A DNA stretch of 43,161 bases, taken from Candidatus Fermentibacterota bacterium (GTDB lineage: Bacteria; Fermentibacterota; Fermentibacteria; Fermentibacterales; JCC-6). A program made the translations under genes and the position numbers. The notes under the pieces were generated by a model. It ran no database searches. It worked only from the letters and a program-made list of their open reading frames with translations, and was not told the origin of the DNA. Positions 25,218 to 33,949 of the stretch are shown here, piece by piece. The first letter of the stretch is position 1. Each line of letters begins with the position of its first letter. The DNA lies in assembly GCA_030609965.1 (NCBI GenBank), contig JAUWSQ010000020.1, positions 1 to 43,161 of the forward strand. Reading direction: 5' to 3'.

Positions 25218-26145
25218 AATTCCTGCCTGACAATCCCAGCAGGCATCCGCCGACTGAGAGGTAAGTAAAAAGAAAGGATGGCTTACCGAATATTTCCATC
25301 CACCTCAGTACGCATCTGTAAAGCGGTGGAAAAAGGGCGAGCCTTACCAGTACTCTCATAGCCACAGCTGCCGGGTTCGCGGGCCTTGAGAAAACCGGTT
25401 TAATCCAGTTACTCCCGAGGAGGCCTTCCGCTTCGGGGATTTTACCAAGAGTATATTTCAATCCCGAGCTGCCGTACTCCACCATTTTCCCTGAATGTTC
25501 ACGAACAGTGACAGTGTCAAGATGGTACACCCTCAGATCGGGATCCCAGTACAGGGATACACCTTTCCTGGCCAGCCTGAATCCGAATTCAGTATCCTCT
25601 CCTCCGTAGCGGTCGATTGCAGGATCGAAACCTCCGGTTTCGCGTAGAAGTGATGTCTGCAGGCTGATGTTGCCCGTTATGAAGTACTTCGGAGGAAAGA
25701 ACCGTGCAGACGTGCTCCCCATACCTCTTGTATCGAACCAACGCTGCCAGGGAGAAGAATTTTTCATCCAGCTGTTTATCCTGGCTCCCATTATTACATC
25801 CCCGGAATTTCGGCGATGCCGTTCCATGTGTTTCAACAGAATATCTTCAGGAAACCGTATATCAGCATCCGAAAGAAACGATACAGGTGCGGTAGCAGCC
25901 AGCCAGCCTGCGTTTCTTGCATTCGGTCTATTACCGCTGCTTTTCGTGTGGATTATCTCGACACGCACCGTATCAGGAAAATTCAGGTCGAAATCATCCT
26001 CTACAGGAATCCTGCTCCCGTCATCGATTATTATCAGTTCCCAGGGGATTCCTCCTGTATCCTGTTTTCGCAGGCTCTTCAGGCATTCGCGAAAATCATC
26101 ACCGCCGTCCTTTACAGGAATCTGAAGGGATATTTCAGGCTTCAT
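25210..26145 (-). CDS. Family 2 glycosyltransferase
   Basis: A GT-A fold glycosyltransferase of 311 residues. The opening SLQIPVKDGGDDFRECLKSL and ELIIIDDGS are GT2 signatures, and FLSDADIRF holds the metal-binding D-x-D. FDPAIDRYGGEDTEFGFRLA contains the ED acid pair of the acceptor site. The C-terminal 60 or so residues are hydrophobic and may attach to the membrane. Donor and acceptor sugars cannot be read. The ATG at 26145 has GGAGGG 11 bases upstream; a GTG at 26154 is too close to that site. It overlaps both neighbours (flippase and murB) by about 10 bases. Confidence 0.88.
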   Translation of the reverse strand: MKPEISLQIPVKDGGDDFRECLKSLRKQDTGGIPWELIIIDDGSRIPVEDDFDLNFPDTVRVEIIHTKSSGNRPNARNAGWLAATAPVSFLSDADIRFPEDILLKHMERHRRNSGDVIMGARINSWMKNSSPWQRWFDTRGMGSTSARFFPPKYFITGNISLQTSLLRETGGFDPAIDRYGGEDTEFGFRLARKGVSLYWDPDLRVYHLDTVTVREHSGKMVEYGSSGLKYTLGKIPEAEGLLGSNWIKPVFSRPANPAAVAMRVLVRLALFPPLYRCVLRWMEIFGKPSFLFTYLSVGGCLLGLSGRNFE

Positions 26146-27571
26146 CAGAATCACTGCCCTCCAGCCGTGTACCCATTAATCTGAGAAAACCTATCCCCAT
26201 AACCGTAACAATCGTTGCAGCGATAACGATTATCATTCTCAGACCGGGGTTCAGGTTTGCCATGGGTCCGAAAGCGATCGGGGGCAAAACAGTCAGTACC
26301 ACCACGAAGAAACTAATCGGAAACACCTTTCTTCCAAGCCAGAAAAGGCTGAGAGCCATAAACAGGTTCGTCCCGAGGGTGGCAAAAGCTGCACCAAGGG
26401 CCCCGGCAACAGGTATCAGGCGGAAGTTGAATCCTATATTCAGCATTGCTCCGAACAGGGTCATTCCGGCAATGTATCTGGTCTGCCCGGTAAGCAGACA
26501 CCCTGTCTGGGAAATGAGGAACAGTCCGTAAAGCGCTACCGCTCCTGCAAGGGTCGGAAGGACCCGCAGGGCCGGAAGGAACTGCCCGCCGCCTACAAGC
26601 GGAACAATCCATGGAGCGGACATCGCCAGGAGCAGAGAGCCCCAGTTCACAAGCAGCATGAAAAGCAGCCCTGCTCTTCCCAGTTCGGCCAGCGTGCCTC
26701 CGGTTCTTTTCTTCCTGAAGATGAATCGTTTCCAGGCCATATTGAAACCCAGTATCATCGGCATGAGAACAAGGCAGGCTCTGCTGGCCCATTCGTAGTA
26801 TCCGCTTTGTGCCATATCGGGCAGAATACTTCTCAGCATGAACATATCTGCCGAAGAGAGAATTATCATGGAGAGTGTGGCCGGTATGAGCGGAAGGCTG
26901 AATCCAAGGATTTCCTTTGTAAGCCCTTCCGGACCCTTCAGTTTTTTTGAATCCGCGGTTTTTTTCCACATCAGCACGACAGCAGTGAAGGCAATCAGAA
27001 ATGAGGGTGCCCATCGTGCGGCCATGAACGTCGGTATCGCAGCCATTGCCCCGGAATAGAGCAGAAGAGCCAGAAGACCCAGAGCCATTACTCCTCTTAT
27101 CAGCTGTAGTATCAGATACCTTCCTGCCAGCCCATCGGCCCTTGGAATGGAAAGGGCTATTTGAACGTATGCGATACCGGTCCCAAGAAGGATAGCATGA
27201 AGCAGGTAATCAGGATACTGCAGTTTCAGGAAGGATTTCAGAAAACCCTGCAGGAGCAGAACGGCCGTTACCATCAGCATCGTAGGAATAAGCGGGAATG
27301 TAATCCCCCGGAGCAGAACGGCCCGGTGCTGCGTTGTTCTGTGCCATGATCTGATGAGCGCTGTTGGAAGCCCAAGAACCACAATACCGGCAATAGCCTC
27401 CGCAAGTATTCTCAATATACCCAGTTCGCCGGCAGCATCTGCTGTAAGATATTGGGATATGAACGGCAGGAATGCAACCTGTATCATCCCGCTGAAGACC
27501 ATTGCAAGGGCGTAAAATGCGGATTCCCTTGATAGGTCTCTGCTATGTGCAGATATGGAAGGCTCAGCCAT
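26135..27571 (-). CDS. Wzx-like polysaccharide/oligosaccharide flippase
   Basis: A 478-residue membrane protein with 12-14 hydrophobic segments, of the MOP superfamily (Wzx/PST). The opening SRESAFYALAMVFSGMIQVAFLPFISQYL is typical of the first helix, and the Gly-rich GGGQFLPALRVLP loop is also family-like. It should move an undecaprenyl-linked oligosaccharide across the inner membrane. The frame is open to 27700, but the ATG at 27571 has GGGAGGT seven bases upstream and begins the membrane domain directly. It overlaps the stop of the GT-B glycosyltransferase by 8 bases. Confidence 0.88.
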   Translation of the reverse strand: MAEPSISAHSRDLSRESAFYALAMVFSGMIQVAFLPFISQYLTADAAGELGILRILAEAIAGIVVLGLPTALIRSWHRTTQHRAVLLRGITFPLIPTMLMVTAVLLLQGFLKSFLKLQYPDYLLHAILLGTGIAYVQIALSIPRADGLAGRYLILQLIRGVMALGLLALLLYSGAMAAIPTFMAARWAPSFLIAFTAVVLMWKKTADSKKLKGPEGLTKEILGFSLPLIPATLSMIILSSADMFMLRSILPDMAQSGYYEWASRACLVLMPMILGFNMAWKRFIFRKKRTGGTLAELGRAGLLFMLLVNWGSLLLAMSAPWIVPLVGGGQFLPALRVLPTLAGAVALYGLFLISQTGCLLTGQTRYIAGMTLFGAMLNIGFNFRLIPVAGALGAAFATLGTNLFMALSLFWLGRKVFPISFFVVVLTVLPPIAFGPMANLNPGLRMIIVIAATIVTVMGIGFLRLMGTRLEGSDSDEA

Positions 27572-28649
27572 CCGCGGGTACCTCCCATAAGCGATCCTGA
27601 TATATCCTGTGCACTTCCTCTGCAACCGATAGCCAGTGGTGTTTTTTTCTGATCCATGGGGGGCCGGCTGCGGCATGTTTCTCCCTGAGTTCCCGGTCAA
27701 GGATGAGCTCTCTCAGATCGCGCTTCAGAGTATCCGGTGTAGTAAGAAAGAATGGATGATCGGGGATGAATTCCCTATATGCCGCAGAGAGGTTTGTCAC
27801 TGTGGCAATACCCATGGAAAGGCTCTCCAGAGAATTCACTCCATAGCCCATATCCCCGCTTGCCACCTGATCGATCGCGATATGACATGTGGCTTTCATT
27901 CTCAGAGCCTGGACATTTGTCATGTTCTCGATGAGAACAAGTTCCACGGGGATGTCTTTTGAAAGACCTTCCACGGCGCTTATTATCTCTTCGGTACCTT
28001 TTACCGACCTGATCCTGGGCGCATGACATATACGTACCTTGCCGGGAAGTGGGGAAACCGGAGGCATGGCATTCTGATCAAAGGGCAGAAAAAGATAATC
28101 TACTTCGGGATATCTCTGGTAAAGATCGAACTCACAGGTCAGATTCAGATCCGTTGCCTCCCATACGGGCCTGATAGCTCCCCTCATTCTAAGACCCAGG
28201 CCGTGATAGTAGGAGACTATTTTCTTACCGGCCTTCTTAAGGGCAATTATGTCCCTGCCGTCTCTGTAGAAGCTCATCCCGCCTTCAAGGTGGTATATGT
28301 CAAAATCCCACAATCCATACTCCCTTGCGGCCCTGTTGATAATCGGTTTCCAAACCATATCCCTGAACCTCAGCATCAGGCTTTCAGAGGGGCTTGGGTT
28401 CCAGAATATCCGCTCCGTAGTTCCAGTGTAAGGAACCTGCAGGCTTCCCGCCTTTACCAGTTCTTTGAGCTTCAGCAGCCAGCTCATAGGACCGACAAAG
28501 GGGAGATTCAGGCATATATCCTCTTCGTAGAGATTGGCAGCCCTGTAGAAAGTTACAAGCCTGCTTTCATGACCCAGCGCTACATGTCCGCGGACGAAAA
28601 GGTCAATAGTTCCCGTATAGTTCTGCGGTGAAAGATGCAGGATCTTCAT
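27564..28649 (-). CDS. GT-B glycosyltransferase (group 1 type)
   Basis: A 361-residue protein with the two-Rossmann GT-B layout. The N-terminal half opens with KILHLSPQNYTGTIDLFVRGHVALGHE. The second half has VRICHAPRIRSVKGTEEIISAVE (the usual donor-domain opening) and MGYGVNSLESLSMGIATVTN, where group 1 enzymes carry the G-x-S/N-x-x-E-A nucleotide-sugar motif. Sugar specificity is unknown. It sits between the GT-C-like gene (4-base overlap) and the flippase. Confidence 0.8.
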   Translation of the reverse strand: MKILHLSPQNYTGTIDLFVRGHVALGHESRLVTFYRAANLYEEDICLNLPFVGPMSWLLKLKELVKAGSLQVPYTGTTERIFWNPSPSESLMLRFRDMVWKPIINRAAREYGLWDFDIYHLEGGMSFYRDGRDIIALKKAGKKIVSYYHGLGLRMRGAIRPVWEATDLNLTCEFDLYQRYPEVDYLFLPFDQNAMPPVSPLPGKVRICHAPRIRSVKGTEEIISAVEGLSKDIPVELVLIENMTNVQALRMKATCHIAIDQVASGDMGYGVNSLESLSMGIATVTNLSAAYREFIPDHPFFLTTPDTLKRDLRELILDRELREKHAAAGPPWIRKKHHWLSVAEEVHRIYQDRLWEVPADG

Positions 28650-29938
28650 GAAACGCTCTTCCCGTTGAAGCGGTTTTTCGCAAGCATAAGCAATCCACCC
28701 GCGGCCAGTACCAATGCGGCTATTGTCTGGGCAAGGATTCCTATCCAGATTGAAATTCCGGCAGAAGCTGCCGCTGTTACGCAGAAGAGATCAGGAACCC
28801 CTGTGGCGAAATTCCTGAATGCTGCAATAAGTGGAGAGGAAGAAAATGTCCATAGTACAGCCTGTCGGGAAGGCTCATCGAACAGGTCAGCACCGGCGGT
28901 CTGCTCCAGCAGGCTCGGATTACTCCAGAATGCGGGGATACAGACGATAATACCGAGTATGGCGATTACCCAGAAAAGTTTTCCGCCGACACCTTTGAAG
29001 GACAGCGCCAGGAGCAGAAAAGGAAGTGTGGTAAATAGAAAACGCGGTCCCCATCCTGTGCCGCCGGACCAGTCATGCAGCATCCCGTGAAAAACGAGAG
29101 AAAGAGCAAATGGGATACAGAGTCTCCAGTCCTTCTGAAAGAAAAAAGCGAAGATACATAGGGGGCCGTAAAACAAAAGACCTTTGCCTGGACTCAGGAG
29201 AAGCCCTGGTATACCTCCTTTAAAGGGTTCAAATGCAATTGCGGGGTCCTGTCCATGACCGTCCAGAAATGGATTTCCGAACCTGTACCAGTTCAGGAAG
29301 AGTATCAGCAGGATAAAGGGAATAAGCCCACTGAGGAGTTTTTTCATGCTCCTCCAGTCATTCCAGAATAAAGGAAGCAGAAGAAGGCTGTCAGCTCTTA
29401 TAAGAATAGCAAACCCAAGGCAGAGACCGGCTGCAGGCATACGATCATGAAGGGAAAAATAGAAACCTGCCATTGCAGCGGCGGCAGCGGCAGTAACATC
29501 GAAAGTCATTCTTCCGTAAACAAGAACCATTCCGCATATGGCAATGGCTATGAATCGAAGAACGGGCACATCGGAGTATTTTTTAACGGCGGAAGCGTAC
29601 CAGAACCCGATCAGGGCGAGGCTGAAACCTGCGTTCAGCAGAGCCATTACCAGTTTACCGGCATTCAATCCCAGAAATTGTCCTGCAACTGCAGCGGGGA
29701 TAAGGAGGATTGAGAAACCGGCCCCATGAGGAACGAACAGACCTGGTCTGGAACCATGAACTACCCAGCCGAAATCCCCCGAAACCGACATAAACGATCT
29801 CTGGCCTGTGAATGATCCGGCAACCTCATACTGGGCGAGTACATCCGTTGTGTACATCCTTCCACCGAAAACAAGTGCGAGCAATGCTGCCCACAGGAGA
29901 ATCACAGCTTGAAGACGGGATTTTTGAAGTGGTTCCAC
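28646..29938 (-). CDS. Multi-pass membrane protein, GT-C glycosyltransferase-like
   Basis: A 430-residue protein with about 10 hydrophobic segments. After the first helix a periplasmic loop carries YTTDVLAQYEVA and, further on, GWVVHGSRPGLFVPHG, a position where GT-C enzymes have acidic and aromatic catalytic residues. Later motifs WYRFGNPF, SPGKGLLFYGP and GGTGWGPRFL recur in bacterial membrane glycosyltransferase-like proteins of the GT39/GT87 kind. A GT-C enzyme would use a polyprenyl-phosphate sugar on the outer face of the membrane, which fits the DPM1-like gene that heads this cluster. It could instead be a divergent Wzy-like polymerase. The start is a GTG that shares one base with the FemAB-like stop (TAGTG). 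Confidence 0.6.
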   Translation of the reverse strand: MEPLQKSRLQAVILLWAALLALVFGGRMYTTDVLAQYEVAGSFTGQRSFMSVSGDFGWVVHGSRPGLFVPHGAGFSILLIPAAVAGQFLGLNAGKLVMALLNAGFSLALIGFWYASAVKKYSDVPVLRFIAIAICGMVLVYGRMTFDVTAAAAAAMAGFYFSLHDRMPAAGLCLGFAILIRADSLLLLPLFWNDWRSMKKLLSGLIPFILLILFLNWYRFGNPFLDGHGQDPAIAFEPFKGGIPGLLLSPGKGLLFYGPLCIFAFFFQKDWRLCIPFALSLVFHGMLHDWSGGTGWGPRFLFTTLPFLLLALSFKGVGGKLFWVIAILGIIVCIPAFWSNPSLLEQTAGADLFDEPSRQAVLWTFSSSPLIAAFRNFATGVPDLFCVTAAASAGISIWIGILAQTIAALVLAAGGLLMLAKNRFNGKSVS

Positions 29939-30906
29939 TAAACGGTTCCGAAGAGTGTGTTTCTGAAAATACCTCTCGCTGAGAAAGATTCTTTGAACCT
30001 GCAGAGGCCATGGTTAATATCCATGTTTAGGGTAAATGTGCCAAGATCCATATAATGATACCCCATCTGCTTGGCCCATCTTATGACTTCCATGTAAACC
30101 AGATTGACCGGCCTGAGTGCCTGGTACTCCTGGTCATGTGAAATATAGAAAGCAAGTGTGACCCTGGGATTGCAATGGAACATAATCATTCCAGCAAGAA
30201 CCTCTCCATCCAATGTGGCAATAAATTGCTTGATCTGATCTCTCCCCAGAAGGTTCCGGAGCCTCTCAAGCTCCCCAAGAGAATGGGTAGGCATGACATT
30301 ATGTCGTTGCTGGAGGTTGGACTCCAGTACATGATAGAAGAGCGAGAAATCGGGATTTTCTTCAACTGTTACACCGCTCTTGACTGCTTTCCTTACTCCT
30401 CTGAGCGCGGAGGAACGAAAACCCAGTTTGAGTTCCTCTCCCAGTCTGCTCAGATCAATTATGGCAGTCAGTTCCCTCTTCCTGTAGTCAAATCCTCGTT
30501 TAAGAAGGGAGAATTCAAGATAGTTATGGGGTCTGCGGTAATAGACTATTGGAGGGGGGGTTAATTCAATCCCCCGGAATCCCTGAGATCTGCAATAGGA
30601 TATGAGTTCATCAATTATTCTTTCGATTCTACTGAGGCCAAGGGAATCGTTGAATACCGGGCCGCCGTAGGAGGCTCCTGGATAGGATCTGAACCAGATT
30701 CCATCCTCCCTCTCAGTCAGCGCGCCAGGAATTATGGATTGGATGTCATTTTTTCCTTCAACGATCAGGTGGTGATTCTTGAATCTGCCTTCCGGGTGAT
30801 AATCCAGAAAATCAGGTGAATGGAAAATGGTACCGTTATTTGAACGGTGGACGAAATCCGTCCATTCACTTCTGTCGCCTGGTTTAATCTGTCTGATTGA
30901 AATCAT
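29938..30906 (-). CDS. FemAB/GNAT-fold protein
   Basis: A 322-residue protein of the FemAB-like / GNAT-fold family (tandem acetyltransferase folds). Typical signs are YPGASYGGPVF in the first half, the basic SALRGVRKAVKSGVTVEE segment, and the C-terminal run AGMIMFHCNPRVTLAFYIS to YHYMDLGTFTLNMD. Such proteins transfer amino acids from aminoacyl-tRNA to peptidoglycan, or acyl groups to polysaccharide; several exopolysaccharide loci carry one. The acceptor here is unknown. It overlaps the propeller gene by 4 bases (ATGA) and the GT-C-like gene by one base. Confidence 0.75.
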   Translation of the reverse strand: MISIRQIKPGDRSEWTDFVHRSNNGTIFHSPDFLDYHPEGRFKNHHLIVEGKNDIQSIIPGALTEREDGIWFRSYPGASYGGPVFNDSLGLSRIERIIDELISYCRSQGFRGIELTPPPIVYYRRPHNYLEFSLLKRGFDYRKRELTAIIDLSRLGEELKLGFRSSALRGVRKAVKSGVTVEENPDFSLFYHVLESNLQQRHNVMPTHSLGELERLRNLLGRDQIKQFIATLDGEVLAGMIMFHCNPRVTLAFYISHDQEYQALRPVNLVYMEVIRWAKQMGYHYMDLGTFTLNMDINHGLCRFKESFSARGIFRNTLFGTV

Positions 30907-33149
30907 CTAACAACCGCTATCTTGCATCTGAACACATCACCATCCCTGTCAACAAGCACGACATAAACGCCACTGGCCAGAGCAGCCCCATCAAGTGTTC
31001 CGTCAAAGATCCATTCTTCCCAGCTGTCCGCTGGAACACAGCCCAGGTATTCTCCGGTCAGGGAGAAGAATCTAACCTCAATCTGGTCTTCGGACCCGGA
31101 CCATGCCATATGCAGTTCTCCCTCAACAGGGAGGAAAGGCTGCGGGTAAAAAAGTAGATCCGGGCTATCCTCCTGGCTCTGCTGGGAAAGAATCGACCAC
31201 AGACCTGCGATTGATGAAAAGTAAACCGTTCCATCTTCAGGATTTATTGAGCTGAATTCATTTTCCATTCTGTTTGTTGAAATGTATATTGAATTCGAAC
31301 GGGTGAATTCGGTCACATTTCCTTCGTCAATACTATAAATCGCAGCTTCGGTCATGCACCAGATCACTCCATTGTTGTCCACCTGCATGGCCTTTACCGA
31401 TCCGGATACTCCTGCTACATCAACAAACAGGTCACCATTCCAACGGCTTATACCGTTCCCTGTTCCAGCCAGAATGTCTCCGCCTGCATTCCTGGCAAAG
31501 CAGAATACCTTATTCGAGGAAAGTCCCCAGGAAGTACTGTATGCCTGTCCGTATCCAGGATACCATGTATCCGAGGATTTATCAGTGGGATCTCCTCCGT
31601 GGACAAGAAGCTGGCAGCCGTTTTCCGATGCAAACGCTATCCAGAGACTGTCACCACCGCACGGAAACATCATCTGTATGTTCTTATTCGCAAGCCCATC
31701 ACTCTCTGTCCGTGAGGTCCACTGAAGGATTCCCCCCTCTGGTTCACCGGACACTGCTACAATGCCGCTTGGCTCATCAGGTGTCTGCCAGAACGCCTCC
31801 TGGGCAACCAGCAGAGCTCCACCTTGTGATGTCAGCATTATCACCTGGTTATTAAGCAGAGGCGAAACGATCTGGACTACTTCAGAAGGAAGATCCGGGA
31901 GTGAATCTGAAACGTATGTTATAACCGTATCATCATCCATAGAATAAGTGCCTCTGTCTTCTATCCAGGTTAGACCCCAGTGGTAGCTCCCGGTCCAGAT
32001 CCCAGAGGAACTTGACTTGGCTGCTGAGTATGTTCTTAGAGAATGCGGCATATCAGCTGTCAGATTATTGAAAGCTGTCCAGCCGCTGTCGGGATAGTTT
32101 GCCATCAGACCGACCCGGTGACTGCCCAGATAAACTCTGTTTTCATCCCATGCCATCTGATAACAACTGGGAGCACCCATTCCAGGTACAGGAAGGTTCT
32201 CCCATGTTCCATTATCAAGATAGCCAAGTCCGTTACCCGTATCACAGCAGTTCGCAGCAAGCAAACCGTAACCGCACCATATTTTTCCGAAAACCTCGCT
32301 TAGACACGATGCATATCTTCCATCGGGATATCCTGACCCGTAATGTTCCCAGACACCTCCATTGTACAGCAGAACCTTCCTGCATGCGGCGATGAGGCCA
32401 TCTTCAGTTAGAAGTAACCCGGTTACAACCGAATCGGTACTGGTAGAATAATCCAGCAGCCGTATCCAGCTGTCACCGATCATCTGGGAGACTCCACCGG
32501 AACCGTATCCGAAAACTGAATCGGCAGATACTATGTAAATATCATCTATTCCGAGCGTCAGTGTTGAATCCTCATGGCTTGTCCAGGATCCGGGATTGTA
32601 AATACTTCCAGTGAGATCAAGGGCGTACACTCCCCTGTCAGTTGCAAGGTACATCGTGTTATCGATACCAGCAATATCCATCACCTTAGTGGCAGTGAAA
32701 GCTCCGCCTGTAAGATCGGAATCAATGGGAAGGAAACTATCGGTATTCCCGCGCGACAGTCCACCATCGGAACCAACCCATATATATCCTCCGGCATCGT
32801 AAACAGAATAAACATACCCGGAACCCGGAATACCTTCATAAGAAGTGAAAATCTTCCAGGTACTATCCTCCTGCAAAAGAGCTAAACCACCTCCGCCGGT
32901 AGCAACCCACATAAGAGAATTATCAAAATGCAGATCAATGGCGCTTATCCATGGCATTTGATCAGGGTACGCTAGGCTGTCCAGCCAGCCGCCTGCAGGA
33001 TCGTAATGAATTATCCCTCCGGCAGTTGCACACCACATGGTACCGTCATTACCCGGAACAATAGAGAATATGTAGGACTGCGACGTTTCAAAACCCCAGT
33101 TGAAGGAAATGCTGCCGATGATCGTCAGAGCAAAGTATAATGCCAGCAT
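30903..33149 (-). CDS. Secreted beta-propeller protein with FlgD-like C-terminal domain (second copy)
   Basis: A 748-residue paralogue of the propeller protein at 21144-23339. A hydrophobic signal opens the protein. Blade-like repeats include TMWCATAGGIIHYD, LMWVATGGGGLALL, YIWVGSDGGLSRG, TMYLATDRGVYALD and DILAGTGNGISRW. Both copies share a distinctive insert, QEAF(F/W)QTP(S/D)EPSG, near the middle, which argues for duplication. The C-terminus has YPQPF, a FlgD-like domain (VRFFSLTGEYLG, ASGVYVVLV) and ends in CKIAVVR, matching KLAIVR in the other copy. No kinase, membrane anchor or catalytic motif is seen. It lies between the DPM1-like gene and the FemAB-like gene, coupled to the latter. 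Confidence 0.8.
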   Translation of the reverse strand: MLALYFALTIIGSISFNWGFETSQSYIFSIVPGNDGTMWCATAGGIIHYDPAGGWLDSLAYPDQMPWISAIDLHFDNSLMWVATGGGGLALLQEDSTWKIFTSYEGIPGSGYVYSVYDAGGYIWVGSDGGLSRGNTDSFLPIDSDLTGGAFTATKVMDIAGIDNTMYLATDRGVYALDLTGSIYNPGSWTSHEDSTLTLGIDDIYIVSADSVFGYGSGGVSQMIGDSWIRLLDYSTSTDSVVTGLLLTEDGLIAACRKVLLYNGGVWEHYGSGYPDGRYASCLSEVFGKIWCGYGLLAANCCDTGNGLGYLDNGTWENLPVPGMGAPSCYQMAWDENRVYLGSHRVGLMANYPDSGWTAFNNLTADMPHSLRTYSAAKSSSSGIWTGSYHWGLTWIEDRGTYSMDDDTVITYVSDSLPDLPSEVVQIVSPLLNNQVIMLTSQGGALLVAQEAFWQTPDEPSGIVAVSGEPEGGILQWTSRTESDGLANKNIQMMFPCGGDSLWIAFASENGCQLLVHGGDPTDKSSDTWYPGYGQAYSTSWGLSSNKVFCFARNAGGDILAGTGNGISRWNGDLFVDVAGVSGSVKAMQVDNNGVIWCMTEAAIYSIDEGNVTEFTRSNSIYISTNRMENEFSSINPEDGTVYFSSIAGLWSILSQQSQEDSPDLLFYPQPFLPVEGELHMAWSGSEDQIEVRFFSLTGEYLGCVPADSWEEWIFDGTLDGAALASGVYVVLVDRDGDVFRCKIAVVR

Positions 33150-33164
33150 ATCAGTAGAAACCCA

Positions 33165-33872
33165 TCAAAATAACCATGGAAAACGAAGATGCCACACCAT
33201 CCATACAGCTTCCCAAACGATGCTTTTAGTCATCTTAGAAGTACCCGCATGCCTGTCAACAAAGATTATTGGAACTTCTTTTATCGAACAGCCTGCATTG
33301 AAAAGTTTGTAAGTAACCTCAATCTGAAACGAATAACCGTCAGATTTGATATCCGTGAGATCGAGTTTCCCAAGAGCTTCCCTCCTGAATGCCTTAAATC
33401 CGCCGGTGGCATCTTCCACAGGCAGTCCGGTTATCAGTTTTGTATACCTGTTTGCGAACCAGGAGAGAAGAAGCCTTGAGAGAGGCCAGTTTACCACGTT
33501 GACACCGCAGCAGTATCGGGAACCTATTGCAAGATCGCAACCTTCAAGAGCATTCACAAGTTCTACAACCTTTTCAGGCTTGTGCGAAAAATCTGCATCC
33601 ATCTGTACTATCGGATCGAATTTATCTCTCTCCAGTGCCCACTGGAAACCAGCGATGTATGCCTGCCCCAGACCTGCTTTCACCGGGCGGCTAAGAAGGT
33701 GTACCCTGCCGGTTGCTTTGAATTCCAGAACAGCATTTCCTGTTCCATCCGGGCTATTATCATCTACCACAAGAATATCGGGCTCCACAGGCAGATCAAG
33801 CAGAACCGGAATCAGACTTCTGATATTCTCAACCTCATTGTAGGTAGGAACAACAATCAAAGGTGTTTTCAA
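33165..33872 (-). CDS. DPM1-like polyprenyl-phosphate glycosyltransferase
   Basis: A 235-residue GT2 enzyme close to dolichol-phosphate mannose synthase. Signatures are VVPTYNEVENIRSLIPVLL, ILVVDDNSPDGTG, the metal site VQMDADFSHKPEKV, AIGSRYCCG and VEDATGGFKAFRREAL, with no C-terminal membrane domain. It should load a single sugar onto a polyprenyl phosphate on the inner face of the membrane. Reading extends upstream to 33944, but the best start is a TTG at 33872 with GGAGG at 33877-33881; it gives the standard N-terminus and length. It is the first gene of the long - strand cluster, so its promoter probably drives much of the locus. Confidence 0.88.
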   Translation of the reverse strand: MKTPLIVVPTYNEVENIRSLIPVLLDLPVEPDILVVDDNSPDGTGNAVLEFKATGRVHLLSRPVKAGLGQAYIAGFQWALERDKFDPIVQMDADFSHKPEKVVELVNALEGCDLAIGSRYCCGVNVVNWPLSRLLLSWFANRYTKLITGLPVEDATGGFKAFRREALGKLDLTDIKSDGYSFQIEVTYKLFNAGCSIKEVPIIFVDRHAGTSKMTKSIVWEAVWMVWHLRFPWLF

Positions 33873-33899
33873 GAGACCTCCACTTTCTATATTAGGTTT

Positions 33900-33929
33900 A
33901 ATATAATTATTCATCACGAAACAGGTAAA
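33900..33929 (-). promoter_or_regulatory. Candidate promoter of the glycan cluster
   Basis: In the AT-rich gap between two divergent genes, the - strand has TTTACC (complement of 33924-33929) and TATATT (complement of 33900-33905), 18 bases apart and about 28 bases from the TTG start. It is a weak match, offered because the cluster must have a promoter near here. Confidence 0.3.
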
Positions 33930-33949
33930 GCATATTTTATTCAATCCGG

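Noticed and set aside
27572..27700. 43-residue N-terminal extension of the Wzx-like flippase
   Set aside because: It lies inside the preceding glycosyltransferase gene; GGGAGGT before the ATG at 27571 gives a better start.
21144..33149. Reading the propeller proteins as hybrid two-component sensors
   Set aside because: They have Reg_prop-like blades but no transmembrane helix, histidine kinase or receiver domain; both end in an exported-type domain.
33899..33915. PerR/Fur-box-like TATAATTATT in the divergent promoter region
   Set aside because: It fits only part of the box and the region is simply AT-rich; no inverted repeat supports it.
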